Shown: piece by piece, positions 19,323 to 30,409 of the stretch
Layout: the number at the start of each line of letters is the position of its first letter
Numbering within the stretch: position 1 is the first letter of the stretch
Origin: Diplonema japonicum
Taxonomy: Eukaryota; Euglenozoa; Diplonemea; Diplonemida; Diplonemidae
Assembly: GCA_964019335.1 (NCBI GenBank)
Contig: OZ025752.1
Location: forward strand, 1-64,000
DNA: 64,000 bases
Reading direction: 5' to 3'
The notes under the pieces: generated by a model
Told to the model about the DNA's origin: nothing
The model's database searches: none
The model's input: the letters and a program-made list of their open reading frames with translations, nothing else
Program-made: the position numbers and the translations under genes

Positions 19323-22300
19323 ATGCTCTCGAAAATGGCGGTGCTGCTCATGAGCAGCGTGCTGGCTGCAGGGCTGGACCTCTGTGGAACGAAAGGTGAC
19401 CTTGAGCTTTGCGTCGAAATGGAGCCGAAGATGAGCGCTGCTGTGGATGCTTGCAACACTAAGGGAGAGGACCCCCATCCTGACGCAGAGACCAAGTACG
19501 AGCTCACGGGGACGGCCCAGTACCTTGGTGCCAATTTTGCTTCTATCTCAAGCGTAGCTATTGAGGTGGGCTGTGAGGCGAATGTTGCGGTCGTGAAGTT
19601 CACAGGTTACGCCGAGTTGCTAAGCAGCACGAAGCTGTCAGACCTCACTGCTGCGTCTAGCCTCGTGCTCCGCTTTGAGGCAGGCAAAGCACTTGAGTGG
19701 GCGGGATCCTTCCTGCAAGGTGACATTGCCAACGAGGGCGACTTCATGGCGAGTTACGAGGTCATTGTGCAGTCAGTCATCGAGACCCTTATGTACATCG
19801 ACATGCCCGACCCCGAGTTCGAGCTGTCCCTCCCCTCCAGGGTCACCCTTGACTTCCCAAACTTGCCTATCTTGGACGGCACTCTCCTGCCAAAGACGTG
19901 CCCTCAGAGCCCTCCCGCTGACCAGCCGCCTCTTGCCATTCCTGGCATCGACATGGAGCTTCAGATGTCCGGCGTTGTTTTCGACCCCTGTGCTTTCATG
20001 GCTGGCTCGTCCGACGTCCCCATTCTCGTCATGGGTGCCACGCTCACCGCCACTGATACGTATGATTTGTACGGCTTGCAGCTGGCCCACCTTTCCGTGC
20101 GTGTGACCGCCAAGATTGACGACAACAAACCTGGCCAAGACAGCATGGCGTGGGATGGTACCCTTGCGGCCACCGCCTACTTGTTCGGCACCGAGGCCGT
20201 TGTGGAAGGCACCTTCGATGAGATGAAGCTGCTCACCGTCAACGCCGCCTTCAACGCTTCGTACGACACCTTCTCCCTGCAGGGCTCCGTCGACTACGCT
20301 GGGAACTGCAGCAACATGACGACTGGTACCGTGACACTTGCTATCCCCAGCGCTGCCCTCACTGCCGCTGCTACTGTTAACCAACTGGGGTGTGCTGCTG
20401 AGACTGGCAAGTCGCTGTGGGAGCTGACGGCAAGAGTGCCCAGCGCCACTATCTCGATGGTGTCGCTGTCTAACATCGAGGTGGACATGACATCTGCAGA
20501 GGAGGGGGTGGGTGCCGATGCTGTGGTCGTCTGGTCGGGCGACGTCTCTGGCTTCGTCGACTTGGGTGCCAGCACTGTGAGCGCCAGCGTCAGTTTTGAC
20601 AGCGTCAAGGGCGTCACCGCGTTTGCCGTCTCCGGTACCCTTGAGGCGGGCATTGTGACAGGAACTGTGGACCTCACTGTTGCAAACGGCGTGGCGGCAG
20701 GAACTGCCACCATCTCCGCCGCTCCTGACAACGCAGCTGTTCCGCAGTTCGAAGCCAACGTGTCGCATGTCTTCCACTACACCACCGACAATGCAGATCT
20801 GCCGCTCTGGTCCATCCAAGGGCGCCTGACTTCCCCTTGGGTCATCTTCGGCCTTGAGCTTAAGGACGTGGAAATCAGCCTCGAGGGCGCCGTTGCAGGT
20901 GGCGAACCCATCACATGGTCGGGTGTCGTGACCGGGACAGCTGTCATCGACGGGGTGCAGATCACCGTCACGACTACGCTCGAGAAGAACGCGCTGACAT
21001 CGCTTGTGGGTGACATCACTGTGTCGGGGCACGGGGCCACCTTCGAGGGCAGAATCGAGATCAGCCCGGACAGGGAGCACGGGTGCGTCCCGATCGAGGG
21101 TTCAGGCGATCTCACACTCGCCAGTGGCGAGAGGTTCGACGCTGCGATGTCTTTGAATGAGTGCGCAAGGCAGGTTGGTGACAACAGATTCCACTTCGAG
21201 GCCACCTACCACGATGACGACATGATTGTGGACGGCCTGACACTGTCGTCCGTCAGCTTCGTGCTGCACGCGAACGTGAGCGAGGAAGGCACGAACAAGC
21301 CTGTGCTCAACTGGGGCGGTTCGCTTCACGCCACTGCCAACTTGTTCGGCGCCTCTTCCTCTGCAGCAATTGCCTTCGCCAACGGTGAGCTGAAGGCCAT
21401 CAACATCCTGACCTCATTCTCTACCGACAACCTCATCTTCAGTTCGACTGTGGCCTTCCAATACCACGCAGACTGCACACCGACCCACGGCACTGTTAAG
21501 GAAGCGAGGCTGAGGCTCGATGGTGCCAGGGACCTTGTCTTCACAGGTAAGGTGTCTTATGAGAGCTGCACAGGTGTTATGAGCGTTGAGGGAACCGCAG
21601 ACGAGTGGGACGGGCCCAGCGCAACCTCCCTGACCTCCGTTAGCATTGCGCTGAGCTCCAGCCCTAACAACGGCGATGCTGCCGCGGCATTGGCCGACCG
21701 TTCATGGACGGGGTCCATCACTGCAACGACGAAGGTGGGTCTTGCCTTCTCTCTCGCGTTTGACAGCACGAAGGACGCCACGTCCGTGACCGGCTCTATT
21801 GTCTACATTAACGATAATGTGAAGTTGAGCGTTGCAGTGGGCAGCGACTGCACAGGCACCGGTACCCTCATCCTGAGAAACCTGAAGAACATCCCTGCCA
21901 TCGAAACTTCAATCACCTTCTCGAAGCCTTGCGACAAGCCGACTAACGCGTGGTCTGTGACTGGAACCTTCGAGGAGCTTGCCATCCCCTTCCACTCCAA
22001 GGTGATCCTCCTCCCTTCCGTCACTGTGGGCATCGAGCAAGCTGAAGACGGCACCAAGACTGTGTCCGTCACCGGCGAGTACCTCAACAGCTTCGAGCTG
22101 GGCTTGGTGTTCACCATTGGAAACGGACCCGTCGACGTTGTGCTCAGGGGCAGTGTAAGGACAGGACATGCCGTTTCTGCCGACATCTTCTCTACCGAGT
22201 TCTCCGGCAGCAACCAGTTCACACCCTCCCTTGGGAACGCTGGTGGCATGCTGGATGCCATGAGGAGCCTGCCCCTTATCAACGCAGAGCTCGAGATCTC

Positions 22301-24425
22301 CTTCACGAAGAAGAGCCTGCTGCTCATTGCAGAGGGCAACCTGTTCGGGCTGGAGTTCACCGCTGTCGCTGCCATTATGAACCAGAACGGCAAGTGGCTG
22401 TACGGGCTGTCCCTTACTGCTTCTAACTTCGCCGGTGTGACAGGCCTCCCCGAGCCTGTGAAGAAGGTGCTCTCCGTGATGGGCCCCGACCGTGCCAGCA
22501 TCTCCATTGCGAAGGGTGCGATGACCATCGGGGACGTCACCCTGAGGAGGGGTCTCTCTCTCGCTGTTGTGTTCCCCATGGGGGGTGAGTCTATCCAGAA
22601 TGTGCTTTCCGTGGCCCCGCCCTCGTTGAAGGAAAAGGTCGAGGCCGAAGGCACTGAGGGAAGCATCGCTCTTATCGCCGACATCGTCTCCACCACTGAA
22701 GTCCACATCTTCATCCCGCTCTCGGGCAGCATCCCTCTTGGGTCGAGGGTTGCCTTCCGCACCGTGGCGCTTGCCTTCGCCATTGATGTGAAGTCGCCTC
22801 CTCAGATGGGTATCCTTGTCGAACTGGACTTCACGTTGGGCAAGGACGAGAAGGCGCAGACATTCACGGCCGCTGGTTTCGTTGGGCTGTCGGTTGGCGG
22901 GCTGAAGATTGGGTTGTCACTTAACAGCGCGACGCCATGGGTGCACCCCTTCGGTGTGCCCGGGGTGACTGTTTTGTTCCCGCTTGCTATCGGAATGACC
23001 ATTTCACCAAAGCTCATCCCCTCCAGCTTCTCCCTCATCGGTGGGATGGAGATCGGCGGCACCTCAGGCCGTGTGACGGTCAACGTGGACGTCACTGACT
23101 TCAGCGAAGTTGCGTTCAGGACAGAGATTGAGAACTTCGACTTGGGCAGGATCGTCACAAGCATTGCAGACTGCAACCAGTGCATCACCGGCGTCGGGAA
23201 GACACTGTCGACGGCCTCCATCGACAGATTCGAAGCAAGCTTCAACCCCAACCCGCTGGGCGAGACTGTGGTCACTGTGGCTGGTGTCCATTCCGTTATC
23301 CCTGCAGGCACTAACTTGGAGATCGAGAACCTGAACATCTGGAACATCATCCGCGTGGTGAAGGCGCAGCTCAACGTCAAGGTGACAGGTATCCAGGCGA
23401 CCCTCAAGGCGGAGAAGATGGACTGGGGTCCCATCCAGATCACGTCCTTCGACGAAACAAGCGGCCCGTCGTTCGACCTGCAGCTCACGACAGAGGAGCA
23501 GCATCTTATCATCGACGGCAAGGCCAAGATCTTCGGAAGCTCCGTCGCCATCATTTTGAAAATCTCCGACAGCGGTATCTTCGGATCGTTCGTGTTGCAG
23601 CTGGGCCCGCTCTTCACCGCCTCAGTGTCGCTGACAGCAACGGGCATCCCAGGGACAAGCGGATTCCACAACCAAATTGCCGGTTCGGTGGAGGGTGATT
23701 TTGTGGAGGCTATTGTGGAGCGTGCGACTGCGTTCTTGGACAGGCTCAGCGAAGCTGCTGACAAGGCTGCCGACGCAGCAAGGGTGAAGCTTGACGCTGC
23801 TCAGAAGAAGCTCGACGACGCCATTGATGCACTGGACAGGGCAGAGGAGAAGGCTACACGCGATTTGAGAGGAGCGAAGGACAACGTCAACAAGCTGCAG
23901 GTGAAGCTGGATGCCAAACGTGTGACCTGCAAGGCGAAGGAAGAGCGATGCAGAAAGAAGTGGTGGACATGCGGAGCAGTCCCCTTCTGTTGGATCCACT
24001 ATGGAAGCATCAAGGCTGCCATGGTTATTGCTAACGGCGTGCTTGACGGGCTGATCGGACTCGTGCAGATCGGTATCAACATTGCGAAGAAGTTCGTTGA
24101 AGGTGCGAAGCTAGCCCTCCACATCGTCCAGAAGCTGATGGACTCTGCCTCTTCTGTCATTGACGCGTTCAGCGACATCCTTCGCATTGTGGGTGGTGTT
24201 CTCAACAAGGTTCTCAAGGTTAATTCTTTATCCTTCGTTGCAGGGCTTACCAGCGAGTCCGCTCATCTTAGCTTCCACGCCAATCTTGTCATTCTTGGTA
24301 AGCACATTAACTTCAATTTCAGCGCAAGCCCTTCGTACTTGGAGATAGGGGACACCATCAAGGACTTCCTCCACGGAAGGATGATCGACTCTTATGGGGA
24401 CAGGATTCCCAGTCTGAAGAACTAA
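19323..24425 (+). CDS. large secreted beta-repeat protein, 1700 residues, unknown function
   Basis: I chose ATG 19323 over the in-frame 19194 because it gives a signal peptide (MLSKMAVLLMSSVLAAG) and follows a leader-like CAA tract. The body is Gly/Ser/Thr/Val-rich and built of roughly 110-180-residue units sharing W-x-G-x-(L/V/I)-x-(A/G)-(T/F), for example AWDGTLAATAYLFGTEA, TWSGVVTGTAVIDG, NWGGSLHATANLFGASS and SWTGSITATTKVGL. Scattered single Cys residues occur in early units. Near residues 1470-1545 there is an Ala/Lys/Asp-rich coiled coil, then a Cys-rich patch (CKAKEERCRKKWWTCGAVPFC) and a hydrophobic helical stretch before the C-terminus. It is single-exon with strong codon bias (C/G third positions), unlike the flanking AT-rich DNA, so it is surely expressed. 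I recognise no family; a surface or matrix protein is a guess. Confidence 0.9.
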   Translation: MLSKMAVLLMSSVLAAGLDLCGTKGDLELCVEMEPKMSAAVDACNTKGEDPHPDAETKYELTGTAQYLGANFASISSVAIEVGCEANVAVVKFTGYAELLSSTKLSDLTAASSLVLRFEAGKALEWAGSFLQGDIANEGDFMASYEVIVQSVIETLMYIDMPDPEFELSLPSRVTLDFPNLPILDGTLLPKTCPQSPPADQPPLAIPGIDMELQMSGVVFDPCAFMAGSSDVPILVMGATLTATDTYDLYGLQLAHLSVRVTAKIDDNKPGQDSMAWDGTLAATAYLFGTEAVVEGTFDEMKLLTVNAAFNASYDTFSLQGSVDYAGNCSNMTTGTVTLAIPSAALTAAATVNQLGCAAETGKSLWELTARVPSATISMVSLSNIEVDMTSAEEGVGADAVVVWSGDVSGFVDLGASTVSASVSFDSVKGVTAFAVSGTLEAGIVTGTVDLTVANGVAAGTATISAAPDNAAVPQFEANVSHVFHYTTDNADLPLWSIQGRLTSPWVIFGLELKDVEISLEGAVAGGEPITWSGVVTGTAVIDGVQITVTTTLEKNALTSLVGDITVSGHGATFEGRIEISPDREHGCVPIEGSGDLTLASGERFDAAMSLNECARQVGDNRFHFEATYHDDDMIVDGLTLSSVSFVLHANVSEEGTNKPVLNWGGSLHATANLFGASSSAAIAFANGELKAINILTSFSTDNLIFSSTVAFQYHADCTPTHGTVKEARLRLDGARDLVFTGKVSYESCTGVMSVEGTADEWDGPSATSLTSVSIALSSSPNNGDAAAALADRSWTGSITATTKVGLAFSLAFDSTKDATSVTGSIVYINDNVKLSVAVGSDCTGTGTLILRNLKNIPAIETSITFSKPCDKPTNAWSVTGTFEELAIPFHSKVILLPSVTVGIEQAEDGTKTVSVTGEYLNSFELGLVFTIGNGPVDVVLRGSVRTGHAVSADIFSTEFSGSNQFTPSLGNAGGMLDAMRSLPLINAELEISFTKKSLLLIAEGNLFGLEFTAVAAIMNQNGKWLYGLSLTASNFAGVTGLPEPVKKVLSVMGPDRASISIAKGAMTIGDVTLRRGLSLAVVFPMGGESIQNVLSVAPPSLKEKVEAEGTEGSIALIADIVSTTEVHIFIPLSGSIPLGSRVAFRTVALAFAIDVKSPPQMGILVELDFTLGKDEKAQTFTAAGFVGLSVGGLKIGLSLNSATPWVHPFGVPGVTVLFPLAIGMTISPKLIPSSFSLIGGMEIGGTSGRVTVNVDVTDFSEVAFRTEIENFDLGRIVTSIADCNQCITGVGKTLSTASIDRFEASFNPNPLGETVVTVAGVHSVIPAGTNLEIENLNIWNIIRVVKAQLNVKVTGIQATLKAEKMDWGPIQITSFDETSGPSFDLQLTTEEQHLIIDGKAKIFGSSVAIILKISDSGIFGSFVLQLGPLFTASVSLTATGIPGTSGFHNQIAGSVEGDFVEAIVERATAFLDRLSEAADKAADAARVKLDAAQKKLDDAIDALDRAEEKATRDLRGAKDNVNKLQVKLDAKRVTCKAKEERCRKKWWTCGAVPFCWIHYGSIKAAMVIANGVLDGLIGLVQIGINIAKKFVEGAKLALHIVQKLMDSASSVIDAFSDILRIVGGVLNKVLKVNSLSFVAGLTSESAHLSFHANLVILGKHINFNFSASPSYLEIGDTIKDFLHGRMIDSYGDRIPSLKN

Positions 24426-26278
24426 GAATATTGAAGAAAAAAAAATTTTAAAAAAAAAAATCTAGTTCGCATCAATATCAAAAAGAAAAAAACAAAAACG
24501 GGGGGGGGGGGGGGGTGGGAAATGGGAGGGAGAAGATGTAAGAGAAAAAAAAAGGGGGGGTAGAAAAAAAAAGGGAACGAAAAAAGTTTTTTGTTTTCTT
24601 TTTTTCTTTCCCCCCTCCCATCCCCAATGTTTGTAAAAGATTTTTGGCAACCTTTTATGAATACGGGGGTTTAAAAAAAAAAAGTGGTGGGGCCTTCCTT
24701 CCTCTCTAAAATTATTTTAAAAAAATATGTTTGAAAAGGCCCCCCCTTTTTTTTCACCTTGCATTTCCCTTTCCTCCCCTCCCCCCCCCCCCCCCCCCCT
24801 TAACCGACAACCTTTTTTTTATTCAGGGGTACTTCCTTTAATACTCCAAAAAAAATACGGAAATTCACTTTTTTCCCCCAAAGAAAAAGTCAAAAAAATC
24901 ACTAAAAAAAAAAAAAAAAAAAAAAAACTTGACATTTTTAAAATAGTTTGCTTATGCAAGAGCACAATGCATCTAACCAACAATTTCCCGCAAAGGTGGC
25001 CTTCTGCATCCCTGTACACGGATCCTATCAGGATTTGTTCTTGCTGGGGGTAAGATTTTCGCTCTTTATTTTATTTGTGAATTTCACTTTTTAGGTTTTA
25101 AGTGAATTTTTTTTGACTTTTTTTCGGGCACTTTCGGCACGTTCTCTTGGGTAATAATAACCTGAAGTGAATAATCTCCTTTTTTTTTTGTTCTATTTAT
25201 TTACCTACCTTTACTTGTTCCTTATTGACCTCTTTTTTATTCATTTTTTTTTTCCCACCAACGTTTTATATACTCCTATAAGCTTGTTTTTTTTCTTTTT
25301 TTTTGATTCTTTCAAATCCAACGAGAATGGGGAAAAAAAGAAGTAAAAATAATCTTCCAAACCTGGAGAATTTTTTTTCTTCTTCTTCTCCTCTCTCCTC
25401 CTTCTTTTCTTTTACGTTAACTGTAAACCAGGGGGGAAAAAAAAAAGAGGGAACCAAAGGGAAAAAAAGAAGAAGCAATAATATTTGACCAGCGCTCCTT
25501 TCTCAATGCAGCATCTAGCGCTGACAGGTAACTTCTTCTGTATTTTTTTGCTTTTCTTTTTTTTTTCTCTTTTTTTCCTCCCTTCTTTTTGCTTCTGATT
25601 TACAATTTTTTATTCGATTTTACGATTTACAGTTAAAAAAAAAAGATTTCTTTCTAATTCCTTTCTTTTCCCTTTTCCTGTTCAAATTAAAAGAAAAAAA
25701 AAAGTTTTACAAACATTTATTCTCGTTCAAACTATTTTTTTTCCCTACCGGCTCCACTTTAAAGTCCTGCCACGTTTTTTTTGTTTTTGTTTTGTTGTTT
25801 TTTTTTTTTTTTTTATCTGCCCGGCATTTATTTATGTTACTTTTTTTCTCCAACCTGATGTATGTATGTCTTTGCACCAATTAGCGTTGTGAGGTGCCTC
25901 ACCTGTAATGAACTGTATTTTTTTTTTCCCCCTCTTCTCCCCCCCCGCTCCCTTTCCCTCTTCATGCAACCTGTGAACAAGAAGGAAAAAAAAAAAAAAA
26001 GAATGAACAAAAAAAAAGCTTTGAAAAAGAGAAAGAATGAAAAAAATGGGGGGGGGTAAAGAAAAAAAAGAGAGTAAACCGGGTTGGGAAAAAAAAAAAT
26101 CATTGTGTAAACCAGAATGGTGCCATGAAACCTGCTCTGTTCCGGACAGCGCCTTGCACTCCTCATGATCTCTGTGGCATGTTATTTTCTTTAAGTGCAA
26201 CTTTTTAAAAAAAATTTTCTAAAATTTATTTGATGAGAAGGAGGCCTGTTCCTGTGGGTATTTATAGTACAGAAGGTG

Positions 26279-26328
<50 letters not shown>

Positions 26329-26928
26329 CTTCTTTGCTACTTCTCCCATTACAATGACCTTTTTTTATGTATCGTTGCTGCCCGTCTTCTTCCCCCTTTG
26401 GTTTTTTTTATTTCTTCCTTTTATTTTTCTTAGACTTCGCTTTTTTTTTTTTTTTTTTTTTTTTTTGCGTAAAAATTTCAAATTGGGCTTTTTCTCTTCC
26501 CCCCCCCTTCGGCATCTTTAACATTAATATTCTCTATTTGGAAAATCTTTTTCTTCAGCAGGACTTTTTTGGAAGGTTTTTTTCCAATAGAGATGTTGAG
26601 TTAAAAAAAAAATGAAAAATGAAAAAAAAAAAAGAGGAAAAAACAAAGAGTTATGACGCTCTGTCTTCCCTTTATTATTTCTCTTTTTTTTTTCTTCTTC
26701 TTTTTTCTTCTCACTTCAGTAGCAATGTTGGGTTTTTAAAAAAAAAATTAATGATTAGTCGACTTCTGCTCTATGTTACCTGGGTTAACATCTACGTTGC
26801 CACTGCAATTTACTCGGGAGAGCGGAAAAGAAGGCGAGGAAGGGGGGTGAGTCTGGTTGAGGGGAAAATATAAATTAAATACCAAATCCAGACCCATTCC
26901 TACCGTATTATTTTCCCTTCTACTAGTA

Positions 26929-26959
<31 letters not shown>

Positions 26960-28480
26960 ACCATGCAATGTGTGCTGTGCCCACTGCTCCTTACAGAGGA
27001 GGCGTCTGACTGCCGAAGGGAACCCCCCCCCCCCCCCCCCCCTCCAAGAAAAAAAGGAACCCATTTTAAATTTTTTCTCTTTTTTTAACGAAACTAAAAA
27101 CCCCCCTCCACACACACAAACAAGAAAGAGTAAGGTTGTAGACAGAGGAAGAACTAGAAAAAGAAAGAAAAAAAAAGAAAAAAAAAGCAAAATAAAAAAA
27201 AAATAAAAAAGCCCCAAAGAAAAATGAAAATTAACATGAAGCCTTCAGTAAGTAGTGATTTGAAAACAAACATCAAACAACCGAGAGGAGGAAGAAAGGG
27301 AGGGGAAAAGGCAAAAAAAAAAAAAAGAGAGAAGAAAAAAAAAAGAAGGAAACCAATGACAATTCTCGTCCTGCTGATTTTCTTCGTCTTCTTCTTCTTC
27401 TTCTTTTTTTTTTTGCCCTCCTTTCGCTCCCTATTCTTTCTTTTTTCATTTGCAGATAAGGAAACAAATCCTTTCCCCCCTCTCCTTCCCCCCTTTTTTT
27501 TTTGCTGAACTAAAACTCTGTCTGTTCTCCTTTCTTATCCCCCCTTCATCTCCTTCCCCTTAGAAAATTCTTTGAAACAAATAAGAAAAAATAAGAAACA
27601 AAGTGAGAGAGGCGTTCCAGGGGGCATTCTTTGGGGTTCACCTCACTGTGGGGTTGAATGGGTACTGGGTCACAGTCACTGGCTGCCGAAGACAAGCAAT
27701 GTGGCCCCCCCTCCCCCCCGTCCTCCTCTCCTTACACTTTTTCGCTCGGTATTTCCCCCCCCCTTTTTTTTTCTTTTTCTTCTTTTCCCTTTTTTTTTTC
27801 TAATTGAATGCCCCCTAGGGGGGTGTTTTTTTCCCCCCCTCTTCTTTTTTTTTCTCTTTTTTTTATTATTCCCCCATGGGTCGCTTTTTTTTACAAGCAG
27901 ATTGTGGATGGGGGAGGCAAGTAAGAAAAAAAAAAGAGAAAAAAAAAGGGGGCGTGACCAAGATATCATGAAAGCATGCAATGTTTTCATGTGCTTGGGC
28001 CGGCTGAAAGAAACTATCGAAGAAAAATGTAAAACACCTAGTACCACATCAAAGAGAAAAGAACGAAGAAGTTTAAAAAAAAAAAAAGTAAACCATTTGA
28101 CCTTAATGGCGCCCCTGTGCATAGGTGTTGCACAGGGCAACGTAAGGACAAGGTTTCATCGAGTCATTTTTTTTTCTTTCTTTTTTTTCTTTTGAATACA
28201 AAATCGTAAAAAAAAAAAAAACCCTCCCGTTTTCCCTCTCTATGTTTTTCCTCTCTCGGTCTCTGCCTCAGACTGCTCCTCTCCCCCTTTTTTTTATTTA
28301 TTAATTTATCTAAACCCCCCCCCCCCCCCCCCCTTCTTCCACTTCAAATTTTATTGACCTCCCCACCTGGCCCTGGCAACAACAACGCCCTCTCCTTTAG
28401 GTGATCTGGAAGTTTGAAACCGAACAAAGAAAGAAGAAAAAAAAAATAAAAAAAATGAGCATCCCAGTGTGAAGATGAAA
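24426..28480. other. 4-kb homopolymer-rich spacer with small complex islands
   Basis: Runs of T, A, C and G up to about 50 bases (for example T-run 26281-26329, C-runs near 24780, 27030 and 28315) alternate with 50-150-base islands of normal complexity near 24940-25055, 25490-25530, 25850-25920, 26100-26180, 26750-26870, 27600-27710 and 27950-28060. Some islands end in splice-like GTAAG or GTAACT. ORFs here are mainly homopolymer translations and I cannot assemble a gene. Islands may be exons of an intron-rich or noncoding transcript. Confidence 0.6.
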
Positions 28481-28520
28481 GCTAGGGGTTACAGTGGAAG
28501 CCCTTTACAAGCAGGCGGTA

Positions 28521-28612
28521 TGTGCTGCTGATTTGATGGAAGGGAGGTAAACTAATGTGAGAGAAAAAGGTTCGAGGATGGTTCAGGGGAACGGGCTCGT
28601 GGAGAGATCTGT
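28521..28612 (+). repeat. direct repeat, copy 1
   Basis: TGTGCTGCTGATTTGATGG, then AAGGGAGGTAAACTAATGTGAGAG, then a GGTTCGAGGATGG block and CTCGTGG..GATCTGT. The same series recurs at 30048-30137 with few differences and the same orientation, 1.5 kb away. Confidence 0.85.
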
Positions 28613-29700
28613 AACCCATGTGATGGCTGGCACAATCGTAGGGCTTGTGGACTTCGGGATCCTGGCTGGTGCTGTGGTGTCTGTCGATCTCAAGCAAGGC
28701 TGCCTCGTCGGTCGTGCGGTTCAGTAAGAGGAACATACACCAACACAGAGAAAGGACGCCTAACGCATTACACAATGTGCGTGTTCTGTGGAGCAGACGC
28801 AGCTTGACAACTACCTCCAACGACAGAACCTGTGAACGAAGCCCGCCGTCCCCGTCCCAGGCCCCGCGTGCTTGACAGACGCAATCAAGCAGGAAGAAGA
28901 AGAAGCAAGCGCGACACGTCACACGGCTCCTCAATGCAAACCAGATGTCAGCGACCCTGTTCGGAAGGGACGGGCCTACCTGCCACAGGCTAGGCTATAG
29001 TTAACCTTACACAGCTGTCACAAGCTATAGTTACTTTGTCACGAATCATATTTACCTCATCGGGTCGGGTGTCTCGGTACCCAGCGTGAGAGGCATGACG
29101 GGACCCGGAAGTCCGCTGACGCTGTGCAGCCAATGTGAGGAACGATTCCAGACTTGCCAGAGGTGCTCGTCCACACACTGCAGAGTGCGGGCACGCGATA
29201 GTGCCAGCGGTGTGGCCCTGATCAACCCGGACTACTGAGAAACCAGCTGCAGGGGATGGCACCGCGTTTTATTCTACCTCGTCACGAAGGTAAGCTTTTT
29301 CAATATCAAATAACTCGCACTGTATAGTTGCATTGTGTGCGTGCTGTTCACGTTGGGGGTAGACGGAGGTCAATAATAAAAAAAAAAGTCTATTTAACAA
29401 CGTATCAGGCTCGCTGATCCGGTTTGCAATCTGCCAAGCGCTGATGACTCACTGCACGACAGCCGTCGGCACTCACGGTGCACTGAAGGAAGGAGCACAG
29501 ACAGAGATGGAGGCCCGAGGTACTTGAGGGGCACGTCGCGGGGCATGCTTACCTCCTTCCAGCACCAGGGATTACAGGTCCCGAGGAAGGTGAAGACCGA
29601 TCATCTTCCCCCGCCTTGTTCACTGACAAAGAAATCGGTGGTTGGACGGCAGGAAGCTGAGCCTCTTGATGAAGCCGCCCTCAGATGTTTCGCCCCTTGC
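28613..29700. other. intergenic, no confident gene
   Basis: Moderate GC with no long homopolymers, so different in texture from the neighbouring spacer. Probably old transposon sequence between the two direct repeats. A short + strand Cys-rich stretch (CSQCEERFQTCQRC, about 29125-29170) is open only briefly. Confidence 0.4.
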
Positions 29701-29976
29701 AGGTGATCGAGCGTTTCCTGCGTGCGAAGTGCGGATGCGAGAAGTTGGCTTCACCAATACCCGTTGTCGCCTGCAGTTGCGAAAATTTTTGGGGCGAGGA
29801 GCAGGGTGTGTTGGATCGACAACTTTTTCATTCCAGCACAGAGCCGCGGAGACTCTCCAGACTTCAACACGTTCCTCAGAACGTCGGGCCTGCTCTTCGA
29901 TGAGGCTGGTGGCGTGCCGAGCCAGGAGTTCGAGGCTTTGGGGCTCGCTTTTGATCTCGTGTCCGCACATGGCTAG
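29700..29976 (+). pseudogene. reverse transcriptase fragment (DIRS-like pattern)
   Basis: The frame ending at TAG 29976 reads CWIDNFFIPAQSRGD, then GLLFDEAGGVPSQEFEALGL. This follows the RT palm series Y-x-D-D-x-x-x-x-A-x-S, L-x-F-x-x-x-K and P-x-Q-x-x-x-x-L-G found in DIRS and related retroelements, with the second catalytic Asp changed to Asn. Upstream coding is not continuous. It lies between two 90-bp direct repeats that could be element ends. Confidence 0.5.
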
Positions 29977-30047
29977 GTAACCCTAGCTCGTTGGCAGTAA
30001 TGTGTTGCTTTAGTTACGAGTGGCGAGTAGCCCCAGATCGAGCTATT

Positions 30048-30137
30048 TGTGCTGCTGATTTGATGGAAGGGAGGTAAACTAGTGTGAGAGGAGAAGGTTC
30101 GAGGATGGAGAGGTTCAGAACGAGCTCGTGGGATCTG
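30048..30137 (+). repeat. direct repeat, copy 2
   Basis: Second copy of the block at 28521-28612, beginning TGTGCTGCTGATTTGATGG and ending CGAGCTCGTGGGATCTGT. Confidence 0.85.
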
Positions 30138-30182
30138 TTGTGGCGGGACTTGACCAACAAGCTGGCTTGCATTGATGAGCAG

Positions 30183-30365
30183 GACCCCCCCCCCCCCCCC
30201 CCCCCTAGGGCTATGCTGGCATGGAAACGCGTTCCATGCATTTTTTGAAAAAAAGGGACACGGAAACGGAAACGGCAACGTTTCCCTATTTTGGGGCCGT
30301 TTCCTTGGGGCAGAAGCGTTTCCTTATTTTGGGGGTTTTAGAGACTTATTTTTTTGGGGGCAAAT
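30183..30365 (+). repeat. GGAAACG palindromic element, copy 1
   Basis: A C-run then CTAGGGCTATGCTGGCATGG, followed by several GGAAACG / CGTTTCC motifs in inverted arrangement. Related copies: 31019-31215 (opposite arrangement) and 37817-37898. The shared edge GCTATGCTGGC recurs as GCCAGCATAGC at 37876-37886, as expected for a terminal inverted repeat of a small MITE-like element. Confidence 0.65.
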
Positions 30366-30409
30366 CACTCGGAAGAAATATACGAGACAAAGGGGGCCAG
30401 TGTTGGTGG

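Noticed and set aside
19773-21080. 435-codon minus-strand ORF opposite the secreted protein
   Set aside because: Antisense shadow caused by strong codon bias; no recognisable domain.
24217-24245. Possible intron GTTAATTC...TTGCAG near the end of the secreted-protein gene
   Set aside because: It is 25-26 nt, and removal would break the frame, which reads on normally to the stop at 24425.
28990-29262. Minus-strand 90-residue ORF
   Set aside because: No motif, no conserved start context, and it lies in probable transposon debris.
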